63,947 bases of DNA from Pelomyxa schiedti (GCA_020536535.1 JAHLWZ010000873.1:1-63947); one strand, 5' to 3'; counted from the stretch's first letter, positions 25,175-37,076 are shown. The notes: generated by a model not told the origin, from the letters alone. Numbers and translations are program-made.

Positions 25175-25254
25175 CTCTTGTTGTTCAGATGCTTAGGCAA
25201 ATTTGAAAATCCATCGATCAGAAAAGAAAAAAAAACCAAGGAACAAACAACAAC

Positions 25255-26043
25255 ATGACGGCTGCGGCTGAAACTGCGAAGGTAATACCTACAACCGACG
25301 TCGCCAAACGCGTTTGTTTTACGAGTGCACTCAAGTTGGTGTAAAAGCTCGACCTCACCGAGGACCAAATTGCCGAATTTAAAGAAGCGTTTTCCTTGTT
25401 CGATCGCGATGGCGACGGCAACATCACTAGTGCTGAGTTGGGTACCGTGATGCGTTCCTTAGGTAATCTTCTTTTTTCTTTATATTTCCTGAAATAATGT
25501 ATGCGTTCAGGTCAAAACCCTACTGACGCTGAACTTCAACAAATGATCCGTGATGTTGATGCAAGTACACATTTCCTGCTAATCCTCCTCCCTCTTTCAT
25601 TTAGTTATGCACAACAAAATTAACAAAACAATCCACACGAACGATAGACGGCAACAACCAAATCGATTTTACTGAATTCCTTACGATGATGTCCAAAAAA
25701 ATGAAGGACGAAGACAGTGAAGACGAAATCCGAGAGGCTTTCAAGGTTTGGGTTCTTTCAAACTTGAAGAAACACAAAACTTTAATTTTCAGGTATTTGA
25801 CAAGGATAACAACGGTTTTATTTCCGCGGCGGAACTCCGCCATGTTTGTTTCCCCTATACTATTTATATTTACGTTCCCTTACTTCTTTTGTTTTCCCCT
25901 CCCTCTCGTTTCAACAGGTGATGACAAACCTCGGTGAGAAGCTATCAGAGGCAGAGTGTGACGAAATGATAAAGGAAGCTGATGTTGATGGTGACGGGCA
26001 AATCAACTACGAGGAGTTCGTTAAGATGATGCTTTCAAAGTAA
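25255..26043 (+). CDS. calmodulin
   Basis: A 27-nt first exon (MTAAAETAK) is spliced to [19 protein letters not shown]. Four EF-hands follow in order: [13 protein letters not shown], a second reading [25 protein letters not shown] and [13 protein letters not shown], ending FVKMMLSK. Five or so short introns split the gene. It should be the general calcium sensor. In EF-hand 2 the splice I favour places Asn at loop position 6, where Gly is nearly universal; this depends on the intron at about 25565-25646. The stop at 26043 overlaps the end of the gene on the other strand. Confidence 0.95.
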
Positions 26044-27690
26044 ATCATCAGTCTTGCCCTGTACTGTTTTGAAGTAGATATAAAATACTTCCTTGTTTGA
26101 ACTTTCTTTATGATTGGGACCCTGGTAAAGGTGGGTCCCCTGCAGATGAAATGCAGGGAGGTGGGAGTGTGCAGGAACCGGATGTTTGTGCTCGACTTGT
26201 GCCCTGGATAGTATTGTAAGTGTCGCAGCTCCAATAAGAAGGAACAAACCAAGGCCTGATACCACCGCATAGGTTTTTTGGTGGGCACACTACGGGTACG
26301 GGTTGTGCACTCAAGAATATTAGGCTGGGGCCAGACACGCACTCTCCCGACTTCCACTAAGAAGGGAGTTAGTTGAGGGGTGTTACTTAGGTTCACTGTG
26401 AACTTGGATCTTTGACATTATAAATCGCGATTTTACCCAACTCTGCGGTGATGGCTTTCTGCCACTTAAGTGAGAGATTAGATAGCAAAACAAGTGAGTT
26501 CTCTGGGAGTTTATGATTGAAATTTATCAGCCTAAGGATAAACCATAGAAGAACTCCATTTCTTGCAATGGCCTGACTTCAAATTGTCTTAGAAGTTCGA
26601 GCAGTTCCTCTTGTTCTTGTTCCGACTTGTTTCATGTCTTATTGCTATCATTGTATAGGCAACTACTCACCTGGGACCTCAGAAGTTGATGCAAATGAGT
26701 TACTTCCTCTGAATTTATTGATAGAAATTCAAGATTCTGCCTAAGGTGCCCAAAAAAATCTGCTACATGTTGCTTAATGGAGTTAGTGTACTAAAATACA
26801 GGTGCATGAAAACCAGTAGTACTGTATGCCTTTCTTTCCAGTCTTGGTCAACTCGTGAAAGGTACGAGCTGGGTACTTCGGGAATAGTAAGTGACGGGGG
26901 TGAGTGTTGACAGATATTTCTCACTGCGTCGGCAACGATGTTATCAATTGGTTGGCATATAGAATGCTCTAAAATAAATCAATCAAACTGTAGGCTCTTC
27001 AGGGTAAGTGTTTACTGTCATAAATAGATGAAAAGCTCCACTTAGGGAAACCGTATTGTACACAAAGCTGCATTTGTTAGAAGATGAGAGGGAGGAGAGT
27101 TGTCACCTTATTTAAGGTCTTTCGGAAAGTGGGAAATGGAGCATCCGCCTTATTTATGAGCAGTACTCGGTCACACACTTGTATTGACATACTTGCACAT
27201 ATTTCACTCCATTCTTTAATGTCCTTTCCAAAAATTAGTTGGTCTGTTATAAAACGGTATGATAACAGTTAATACCGCTTGAGCTTGGTCACTTCTCACA
27301 ACAACCAATACTGACGAATAGTTGTTAAATATCCACTTTTTGCTTGGACCTTTTAGCTAAAAAGAAAGTCAGGTACTGTTAAAGGGAGTGGACAAACTCG
27401 CCTCAGAGATAGGAACATCCACAAGTTTGATTATAACCCTCTGTTGTTCAATTTCCCGCAACATCGACTGCACATTGACGCCTGAGCAAACAAAGGATTA
27501 CAAACACGGTGACCAAAAGAGAGCAACAACCTTCGCTGCGGGTGTAAGTGCTCCGCCAACAATCGTGAACATATTTCATTACTAGGGAAGATTTTCCCGC
27601 TGCAGGAGGTCCCACAACCTGATAGGTATAAATATGAGATCCCGTGCCCGCGCAATGTTTCTAGTGTCTCCAGCAAGGCACCAATACCAT
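26035..27690 (-). CDS. Rab-like small GTPase with C-terminal coiled coil and membrane anchor
   Basis: Spliced from several exons. A P-loop exon (27612-27520) has [20 protein letters not shown], whose YVHD recalls Rab32-type GTPases. Next come VIIKLVDVP at the switch II strand (the DxxG glycine appears missing), [14 protein letters not shown], and RVLLINKAD (the NKxD guanine-specificity motif), then [14 protein letters not shown] at the G5 position. After the GTPase fold come helical exons ([35 protein letters not shown]) and a hydrophobic segment [19 protein letters not shown] near the end. No prenylation Cys is seen, so the membrane helix may replace the lipid anchor. The start codon is unresolved. 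The last codons and the stop (26035) overlap the calmodulin stop by 9 bp. Confidence 0.55.
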
Positions 27691-27726
27691 AATCTTCAGC
27701 TCTATATCATCGTCGAGTGACGAGAG

Positions 27727-30700
27727 ATGCGTCATCATGCAAGATGTGCCACAGAACAACAAAATGAGGTTATATGCCAAAAAAAAACTCCTGCGACAGA
27801 CACCGCTGACACATTAAATGATCTGCCACCCCAATATTTGGCGCATCTTAAACAAGAATTCACCCCCCGCGTTGGCTCTGGCAAACAAAAAGTACTAGGC
27901 CAAGGGCCACACTTTCTGATTCGCGAAGTCTCACGTCTCTTCGATCCCAAATTGGTTTCGCCACATTCTGCTCGGCAGAGTGCCAGCGTTCTCACTGGCC
28001 AAAGCGCAGGCCCACCTGCAACAAAACACCCTGAACCTTACCACCTCCTCGATGTCAGTCCCAATTTTCAACTGGAACACTTTTCTCTAAGTACCGCAAA
28101 AGTGGAGATGATGGACCCACAGGGACTAGAAGCGACATTAAAGCTACTGCAAGACGTGATGTCAATTGGGGACGAAGAAGAATGCCGGAACAGCTTGGCA
28201 ATTCTAAGCGACGCAATTTCCCAGGGCAGCTCTCCCGGTAGTTTGAATTTTCAGCACAGTGGGAGCAACGCCATGACTTTTTTTTTTTTTTGTTATTGTT
28301 GTTGTGCGTGGCGTTAACAGTTGGTCGTAACAAGATCGCCGCGACTTTTTCCCCTCCCGATCTGAAGTACTCCGCGACCACGATGAGTCACTTGCTGCTT
28401 TTAATGTGGATGAGAGGATGAACCCAACCCCCGGTTGAAGTTTTCCGCTTCGTCTATGTCACTTGTTCCTGCTCTAGATGATGTTCCGACTCACTCACTT
28501 TCCCCCCCCCCCTCCCCCTCCCACACAAAAAAGGTTCCGAGCGGACATCGATTCTGAGTGTTTCGGAAATGCCACACAAAAGGTATTCCAGCATCATTCT
28601 GTCCGACATGCACCCGTCGTCGCTTCCGTATTTCAACAAAGTTATTGGGGGAAAAATCATTGCCCGTTGTTTCAAGACTTCAAGCACCACGGCCCTGTCC
28701 ACTGTGTTTGAGTACGCCTTCCACTCTTCACACTTGTCATTTATTCTCGACGCGTCATTAATCTTCTACACAGAGATGACCAAGGAAGTGTGTGCAGGTT
28801 GTCTGTTTACAATCTTACAAAAAGCACTGGAATCTTCCCACCAAACCACAGCAAGTATGGCATCGGCACCAAAGTCACCATTTTGCACCCTTGGTACAAG
28901 AGATTCTTTGATGGGTGGCCAGGCCTTCGTGTTGATGATCCAGAAACTGTGTTCTTTGGAAAGACCTGTGATCAGGTGTTAAACGAACACAATCGGTTGC
29001 TGGAAACTCCGCAACAACACATGGAAAAGGCAATTGCCCTTGAAGCCACAGGGAATTCAAAAATGGTTGCTCGGGATTTCAACACTGCTCTATCCCAATT
29101 CAGATCGGCTCTTGATCATCTTGTGGAAATTCCCCCGGTTGAACACATCCACCCTCTTCAAGAACCTATGGCTACTTTGGAGATACTCGTGCCCTCTTGT
29201 CAAGAACTTATTGCTCGAATTTCTTCCAGTGCCGCTGAAGCGTGTCTCGCACTCAAAAGGAGGCACCTCTCTGTATTCTATTGCAGGATTGCCTTGAAGT
29301 TTGATCCACTGTGTGCGCACGCACTATCCCTGCTCAAGTTGGTGCTTCTCAATATCGGGGATCACTATATTCTACATAAGTGGATACCGCCTGCAATATT
29401 GCAAGCTGATAAAGCAGTAGCAGACTTGGACCAGTATGCCCGCAAAGTGCAGTCACACCTCACTCGCCCGACTTCCAATTTCTGCGGGCCACTGGAATTT
29501 TCCACCATTCCTGGGCCAAAAGAGCGTGGGTTAATTGCCAAAGAAAGGATCCCAAAAGGTTCCATCCTTCTTGTGGAGGATCCTTGTATTGTGACACACA
29601 GGGAGAACGACGGTGTTCTTGAAATGCCCCTCGTGGAAGAAATAATTGCGCAGTTGAGGAAACAAGATGACCCTCTTCTTGATGTGCTCAGATGGTTGCA
29701 CCCATGTGGCAATATTCGTGGACTTGCGGTGGATAAATTAGACTTGCGAGCTATTCAACTGAAGTGGGGTTTGAATAATACCACTGGCCTCACTGTGAGT
29801 GATATTTGGTTGATAAAACAAATTTGCAGGTCAAATTGCTTTTCTACTCAGAACAACTTCCACGCGGAGACACTCTGCAACAAGGGATCTGGATTATATT
29901 TTTTGGGCTCGGGATTCAATCACAGCTGTCTACCAAATGCATTCTGGTTCGTAACAGGTGATAAGTTGGTTGTAAGAGCAACAAAAGACATTCAATCTGG
30001 GGAGGAAGTTACTATCAGTTATAGAGAGCTCGAGCAAAACAATTTTGCAAGACAAAAAGATCTCAAGGTGAACCGTGGATTCACATGTGCGTGTGAAAGA
30101 TGTACATCTCAGCCGGGTTCCCCAATTTGGGACATGGAATGTGGAATGATGGCTCAACGTTGCACTCACTGTGCCCGCATACTCAACCCAGACAACCTCA
30201 GTTCAGAGTTTCCACGTTACCGCTGCAACATCTGCAATATAATGGCACCACACCTTGCCGAGGAGCTAGAAGGACAGAGAAAGGCATGGACACAACTTTG
30301 GCGTAGTGGAAGAGATAGCGAACTCGTTGATTGTATGGTGAATAAGGAGGAGGTACTAAAAAAGCAACTGGGCCCCCATCACGCATTTTGGCTCACCTTC
30401 TGCTCTATTATGGGTGCTGCAGCCTCAAGATATGCAAGTTGTTGTGAGAGCCTTCCAAAAGTACTTGTACTTAGTGCACTGACAGGCCGTGTATGTAAAA
30501 CGGTACTGGAACTCCCCTGGGTTGAGTACTATTCTCGCCCCACAGTTTTTCCTGTAGCAATGCGTGGTGCTCTGGCGGCAATTCACACAGGGGACATGTC
30601 AAACGCCAAGAAGTTCATCGAAAGAGCATACTGGATATTTTCTTTCACAGAAGGAGGCTCCATGGATGACTGCGTGCGACATGCCTTCAGTTCCGGAACT

Positions 30701-31073
30701 GGTGGACACACCATGGAGATGGAGCTATTTCGGCAAGTAGCCTCCACTGTTGATGTGTCGAACGCAATCCCCCCGACAGCACAACAGCCACCCCCAAGTA
30801 GCAATAATGGCATTACCAGTCCTTCACATCCACCGGCACCCTCACCCTCACCATCACCATCACCATCTCCTCCCACACAGCACACATGCGCCGTATGCCG
30901 CAAAATGTATGCACAATCACCCACCCCTCTTATCACCCTAATTTGTAGCTGACCATTCTACACACAGTTCCTCCAAATACTGTTCACGCTGCCACCTGGT
31001 CTGGTACTGCTCGGCAGAGTGCCAGCGTTCCCACTGGCCAAAGCACAAGCCAACCTGCAACAAAAAACCCTGA
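27727..31073 (+). CDS. SET-MYND protein with OB-like and TPR-like N-terminal regions
   Basis: The certain part begins at about 28569 ([16 protein letters not shown]). After an intron it gives an OB-like block ([17 protein letters not shown], then [17 protein letters not shown] and [12 protein letters not shown]). A TPR-like helical region follows (29010-29450), then the SET domain: [34 protein letters not shown] (NHSC), [14 protein letters not shown] and a Cys cluster FTCACERC. The MYND finger is at the very end, split by an intron: CAVCRK, then [19 protein letters not shown], stop at 31073. In SMYD enzymes MYND normally interrupts the SET domain. An upstream frame from ATG 27727 ([20 protein letters not shown]) can be joined by plausible introns, but may be a separate gene. 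It probably methylates lysine in histones or other proteins. Confidence 0.68.
27968..28045 (+). repeat. 78-bp copy of the MYND-finger 3' end (second copy at 31007-31084)
   Basis: The segment starting CTGCTCGGCAGAGTGCCAGC occurs at 27968 and again at 31007, about 91% identical over 78 bp. In the MYND frame the first copy still reads [20 protein letters not shown], a Pro and a stop, but the open frame of the surrounding upstream exon reads it in another frame ([18 protein letters not shown]). Confidence 0.8.
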
Positions 31074-31181
31074 ACCTTCCCACTCCCCGAAGCCGGCAGA
31101 TCCAGCTGATCTGTTGGTTGGACTAACTAAGAGGCAATCACAAATTTGTGTCTTATTCATCATAAGTTCTTTTTTTTGATT

Positions 31182-33387
31182 ATGGCTTCGACTACAGCAC
31201 CGTATGTCAACCTCCCAGTGTTTCTTATTTTGTTGGTGACTACAACGACTCCCATAAGTGTGGTTGATCCGGCCAGACGAGCCAAGGTGGAGGCGGCCCT
31301 CTCGAAGTATGAAGGGGTGGGCACTGCGCAGACGACAGAGTTCCCGTCGTTGATGATTTGTCACGACAAGCTCATTCCTCAAGGTGTGAGGGAGATACCG
31401 ATTGTGGGAGGGGTTATGTGTGGGTCTTTTGGATTTTAGGTTTTGGGAACTAGTGAAGTCCAAGTATTGTCTGAGAATACTTTTGCAGGGTCATTTGCTG
31501 AGAGGCAGGCTGAATTTTTGGCTCCCAGGAGAGAGGAAGTTGTGGCCCTGGCAAATGCATTCAATAGTCACCACATTGGAATTGTTTCACATTTTTACAT
31601 GGATGCAAGTATTCAAGGCTTGCTCACTGCTGTTTCTGCTTTTGAGGCAGAAAGTGGAATTTTGGCGGGTGGAAGTGTGTACATTGCGGATTCCTTGGCA
31701 ATGGGTGATGCTGCTGTATGTGATGTTGCAATCAAATACTTTCTCAGGTAATGTGGCAGATTCGAATGGCCAAAGCTGGGAAGAGGGTCATTCTTTGCCT
31801 TGGTGTGGATTTTATGAGTGAGAATTGTAGAGCTGTTCTTGATATGAATGGTTTCCCAAACGTCCCTGTTTTCAGGCTTTGTTTGGATCCAATAGGTGTG
31901 TCTCAAGTGAACCGACTTCAGTAACATTTTCAAACAAGGTTGCTCCCTTGCCACTGCCGCCGAGAAAGATACTTACTTTGAATGGCTTTCTACTGAAGCT
32001 CAACAACACCCCAATTCAGCACACGTTGTTTATATTAACACAAGTCTGTTGACTAAGGCAAAAGCACATGCTATTGTTCCCACCATAACATGCACTTCCT
32101 CAAATGTTGTTGAGACAATTTTGGAACTTTCTGCGGAGGTTCTGCTATCCTCATATCATTCAATTACCTTATTTTTTCTTCTCTAAAAAAGAGCCCAACT
32201 GCTCATATACTGTATGGGCCGGATTCCTACATGGGCAAGAACTTGCAAACACTGTTTAAGCATATCTCTCAATCGCCAGAAGAGGTTTCCACACAATTAC
32301 ATCCCAAGGTATGCGCCTTTGAGCTTCCCCTAAACCCAATTTACTGCTCGCAGCACACCAGAGAAACGATCAGAAATCTAGTTGAGAACCAATTCCACTT
32401 TTATAACGGTGGTTATTGTCTTGTGCACCACATGTTCGGCAGTGAGGTTGTAAATAGGATCAAGAGCATGTACATCACTGGATCCGAGTCTGATGCTTTC
32501 TGTGCTGCTCACCTAGAAGTTCCAGGTAACTATGTAACTTGCGCAACTGAAAAAACTCAATACACAAGGTGAAATGTTCGAAATTGCTATTCAACAGCAG
32601 GCCCAAGGAAAGGGGGTCGTTGGATCCACATCCAACATTTTGGATTTTATCACTAAGGTTTCAAATTTTTTTTAGGAAGATCGTAATCTAGCATACATAG
32701 AAAACAGAGGAGGCCATTGCAGCTGGAACCCCATCAAAAATTCGTTGCATTTTAGGAACCGAGTCAGGTGAAACAAACACAAAGAAAAAAAAACCCTAAC
32801 ACTATTGTAAGGAATGACAACCTCCATTGTGAGACGAGTACAAAGCATATTAAAAAAAAGGCCAGAATCTGGTGTTGCGGTTGAAATAATTTTCCCTGTG
32901 TCATCTCAGGTTTTCAAATGCATTCCCTTCAAAGTACTTGGAGCTCACCAACGACAAGGCAATAACCACATCTGATGACCCATCGTTACCTGTGATCCCG
33001 GGTGTATCTTGCGGAGAGGTAACGCTCACCTATTTTTATTTCGTTATTATCCTTATTTGCTTTGCAGGGTTGCTCCCTTGCTGGCGGCTGTGCATCATGT
33101 CCGTTCATGAAAATGAATACACTGGAAGCACTCAAAGATATGGTCAACAAAATAGCCAATGGGGGTACCACACCCGTTCCATCTTTCCCAACCCCAAACT
33201 AACAGAATTCCAAATAGATTTAAGCACCCTGGAGAGGTACAAGCCCAACAACTACAGCGGACTCATGGTTGGTTCTCAGCCGGTGGTTGCATTAGGTACA
33301 ATTCCAATTGAATACATGCGGGCCTTCCAGCACTCCCACCACATGCCCCCTGCTATGATCCAGAGGGTCACTTCTGGCTCACATTAA
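31182..33387 (+). CDS. nadA: quinolinate synthase (NadA), plant-type
   Basis: ATG at 31182; about nine exons. Aligned by eye to plant quinolinate synthases: GSFAERQAEFL, HHIGIVSHFYMDASIQG, IADSLAMGDAAV, LGVDFMSENCRAVLDMNGFP, DPIGCSLATAAEKD, AHVVYINTSLLTKAKAHAIV, PTITCTSSNVVETIL, YGPDSYMGKNLQTLF, EVPGEMF, GVVGSTSNILDFI, GCSLAGGCASCPFMKMN and IPIEYMRAFQ near the end. The Cys in GCSLA, TITC and GGCASC match the three 4Fe-4S ligands. The enzyme condenses iminoaspartate with dihydroxyacetone phosphate to quinolinate in de novo NAD synthesis. No SufE domain precedes it, unlike plants; the N-terminus has a hydrophobic stretch (LPVFLILLVTTTTPISVV) that may be an unspliced intron or an anchor. NadB is not in the window. 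Confidence 0.9.
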
Positions 33388-33657
33388 CAGCTATGACCAA
33401 GGGTACAATAGAAGAAACAACCACAAACCACAAGGGACTGATGCTTCTGTATTTTGATTTTCTAAAGAACTGTGCCCTTGTTTACTTGTGCTCTGTTTCT
33501 GAATTGGTGCCATTGGTTGGCGTTTTTAAGTTCGCGAGTACAATTCACAGATAAGGCAATCTCAGTGTTTTTTCTTGATTTCTCGGTTTGGAATCACACC
33601 TGTTTTGGGCCTGGCCTTTCGGCAGAAATTTCGAAAATTTGTTGTTTGTCAAAAAGG

Positions 33658-35665
33658 ATGGCGTTGCTCGACGGCGAGTTTTTTGAGCTTGTGGATTCAA
33701 GGACTGTGGAAGGATTTGTGTACCAAGTTTGTCCCTCGTTTTGAGTGGCATTAGTTGCCTGCCTCTTTGCCATCTTTTTTTTGTTTTTTTTTTTATTTTG
33801 GCACACAATAATGCTTAAATATACTAACACTCCTACGTTGAACAGGCGTATAGACCGTTGTATCCTAGATCTACGATTGTGTTGTTTAGCGAGGTTCAGG
33901 GGCAGCCAGTGGCTGCATTCACTGTGATCCCACGCAACTGTAACTCGGTGCTTACAAAAAGGACTTGCCCCCCACCCGTGGCTATACCCCCTTACTGCGG
34001 TATTGTTTTTATTTTTTCGGTTTGTTTTGGAGTGTTAAACTTGTCATTAGGGAGTGCGAGCTACTTTCAAGAACTGTTGAGTGCAAATAACAGGGAGTTT
34101 GATTTTGTTATATCAAACCTCACGCATTTTGAAGGCCCACAGCCCGGGTAAGTGGCAGTTCCATTTGTTCTTCCTTTGACTTTATTACTACCCAGATTTA
34201 TCAACTTTAATGTACTTCACACTGCACATCAAGTACGTGAAGTTGACCCTGGACCAGCGTGGGGAGTAAACCAAGTGAATGAACTCAAGCCAAGCGAATC
34301 GTGCGACAACCAACCAATAATTCCCATTCTCAACAACTTAGGTACCGTATCGAGTGTGATCAACGGACAAACAGATCGATGAAATTGGTAGGTGTGACCA
34401 AGAGTACATCAACAGGAACTAGTGAAGCTGTTACTGTACAGGAAGATGAGCAACGGGTATTTATAAGGATTATCCTTTCCTATTTTTTCGACTTAAGCAT
34501 TGAACGTAGAGCAAGCAAACAGGTGAAGCCACACAGGGAACGTACTTCTACTTGTCCGTTGTGGGCACATCAGCTATTCCTGAAATGGCCACTTTATTCC
34601 AAAGTACTGACTGGAAATGCGTTGAAGTATTTGTTCGCAAAATTCCCGTGGCCCCTCCAGCAACAACACCCCACACGCGACCAAGAGCAAGACAACCAAC
34701 AGGAGACAGCGATCGAGACAGTACGTTATACAGAAGTGAAATGGAGGAGTGCAAGGCAAGACGCCAACGCGGAGAGCGCTCAAGGTCAAGGTCTAATTCA
34801 CCAGAAACTCTTCACAAGGAAAAACGCTATCAGGTCAGTCATCCTTTCTTTGGGAATTTCTTTGACTGAAAGAACTAGAAAAAAAGTAAAGCTGTTAGCC
34901 AATCCCGCAGAGGGAGAGGCGGGAGGGGAGGTGGTGTGTCCTCTCGAGAAAGCACAACGACATCTACCTCATCAGCAGAAAGGAGTTTCAGTATACCTGA
35001 CGATGTAGTCAATTCTGCTCAGGTGTGCCAGATCATTTCCCCTTGCATTCTTATGCTTTAACAGGCTGGAAATGTAGTCTCGGGATCAAGGTACACCCAA
35101 AACTTGGTAGTTTTCTCATTTGTTTTAGGATTATTGCCGTTAATTCTGTTGAGACTGGGCAGCAATATAATTTCGACACCCCAGGAGGTAGTCATTCACA
35201 ACCCTTTCCCTCTGTTTCTCAACTCTTCTACAGAACTTTGTATCCTTGGTCTTTCCATTTGGACCGGTAATAGATGCGGGGTATTTTAAATGCACTGAAC
35301 CTATTTTCAGGGATGCACCTTGAACCACTTCTTACAAATGTACAACTGAGTGGGATTGTTGAAAGCCTGCTCAATGAGTACACCACCAATGCGAACGCTT
35401 CCATTTTAGCTACACTAAAGAAGCAGTTTCCCTCGGAAGAATGTGTTATCTGCCTTGGCCCAACTCCCGGTTAGCCTTTTCTTGTCAATTTATTTCTATT
35501 ACCCCTACCACATATCAAGTCTCTTAACCCTCTTCAGATACCGTGTTCATACAATGCGGACACCAGTGCTGCCACATGGCATGCATATCAGGTGGTGCAC
35601 CCACTGTCCTCTGCCCACTATGCCGAGGTAGAATTATTGCCAAAGTACTCAGTTCCACTCTGTAG
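33658..35665 (+). CDS. RING-finger protein (putative E3 ubiquitin ligase)
   Basis: ATG at 33658 (MALLDGEFFELVDSRTVEGF), stop at 35665. The N-terminal exons (AYRPLYPRSTIVLFSEVQGQ, FDFVISNLTHFEG, FYLSVVGTSAIPEMATLFQS) look like a folded domain I cannot name. The middle is basic with RS and RGG-like stretches (RRQRGERSRSRSNSPE; SRRGRGGRGGGVSS). The C-terminus is a RING split by an intron: EECVICLGPTP, then FIQCGHQCCHMACIS and VLCPLCRGRI, a C3HC4 pattern. RING proteins recruit ubiquitin-loaded E2 enzymes. The RGG/RS parts suggest RNA contact. At least eight introns were inferred and several borders are unsure. Confidence 0.62.
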
Positions 35666-35913
35666 CCCAAAAGGTTGGCAACATACAAAAAACCAAAATC
35701 ACAGTTGTGGTATCGAATTCCCCCAAAACCCTTGTCGAGTGTCATCAAAAAACCCAACACGGAAAAAACAAAAGAAAAAAAGTCCAGATAACGGCGAATT
35801 AAATTACGAAAGTTTTCATAAAGAAAAACTTTAATAACCCAACTCTCGAACCGGGTCTCACCGTCACCGTCAGCAAAACAACAAAGCAACAGAGCACCAC
35901 CAAGGCAACAAAT

Positions 35914-37076
35914 ATGACAAGCAGCGAGGAGCAGCGCAGGACGTTGCAGGGACTTTTCCCTGTCGCGTCAGAGTCGCTAATTGTTGATGTACTCAACCAA
36001 GCTGGGGGCGATTTGGAGGCAGGAGTAGAAAAAATGTTGCAACTTCATCAGGTGTGCATTGCATTATGGGACAGTTTCCTCGTCCTTCTCCCCCCCCCCC
36101 CCCCCCCCCCTTTTTTTTTTCATTTTAANNNNNNNNNNCAAAGCCGAGCTCAAAATCAAGAAGGCCGGAGGATGTTGTGTTCTGACCGCATAAGATATAC
36201 TTTCCTTTTTGTCTTTTTTTTTATTTTAATGTTTTGGGTTTGGAGTTATTCATAAGTACAACATTTTTCCCTATTTATTTGTTTTGAAGGGAATTTCAAC
36301 TCCTCACCTGGATGAGCCTCACCCTACATTGCCATCACTCGCCACCCCTTTGACTACTCCTCCATCAAGCATAACTAAGGAGGTTCCAGTGAAACCAGTA
36401 ATGACAATACCCCCTCCACCACCTCCTGCTGTTTTCTCTTTTACTCCTCTGGAGACACCGAACCTCATTCTACCTTCTATACACACTTCGGCAGCAACAA
36501 CTACACCATTGCCGAGTTTCACTCTGCCAGCACCACTGCTGACAACTCCCCCATCAATGCCAACAACCACAGAAACACCTGAGAGCCTTGATCCCTCTGC
36601 GGTTGACGTGGAGTCAATGAAGAGAAGAATTATGGACCAGCAGCAAGAAATTGAGACTCTAATGTACATCATTCATGAAGCGGAGTCTACACCAGAGCTA
36701 AGGCAAAGACTTAATGCATGGCTGGTTGATGCTCGAGCTAACCTAGCATGGCTTCAACAACACAGGTATGCTTTTATTCACACAATATCCACTTTGCTCA
36801 TTCTCTTTCAGTGCCGATTACGTTCCTCCAATCAAATCCGCTCTTGGTGCCTGCAGGTCTTTTCCCTAACAAGATACAAATGTGAATAACATACTAACAA
36901 CATATTGCAGGGACAAAGTGGAAGAAACTACACTGGTTCAGCATTTACTACTCAAGTTTGCTCAATCCAGGAGGCCAGCACACCCTACAACTACGCCAAC
37001 AACTCCCCCTCCTCCTGTGGTACCCACACAACTTGAACAGGCAGAAAATACTACTGTTAGCCACTCACATTCATAG
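35914..37076 (+). CDS. CUE/UBA-like ubiquitin-binding protein
   Basis: ATG at 35914. Exon 1 encodes TLQGLFPVASESLIVDVLNQ, then GGDLEAGVEKML, the CUE-domain pattern (FP before helix 1, then the helix-3 Leu pairs) that binds ubiquitin. A 240-nt intron with an assembly gap follows. The next exon is Pro/Thr-rich (36290-36600) and then coiled coil (DVESMKRRIMDQQQEIETLM). Two small exons (DYVPPIKSALGACR; DKVEETTLVQHLLLKFAQSR) and a Pro/Thr tail lead to the stop at 37076. It probably acts as an adaptor in ubiquitin-dependent traffic or degradation. Confidence 0.65.
36129..36138. other. assembly gap (10 N)
   Basis: Ten N lie in intron 1 of the CUE gene, after runs of about 20 C and 11 T. The bases right after the gap (36139-36222) copy the 3' end of the uL15 gene at 39037-39120. 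Confidence 0.98.
36139..36222 (+). repeat. 84-bp copy of the uL15 3' end next to the gap
   Basis: CAAAGCCGAGCTCAAAATCA and the following bases up to the T-run are the same as at 39037-39120, where they encode the last residues of uL15 ([17 protein letters not shown]), the stop and the first 3'-UTR bases. Here they sit inside an intron. A misassembly at the gap is the simplest reading. Confidence 0.9.
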
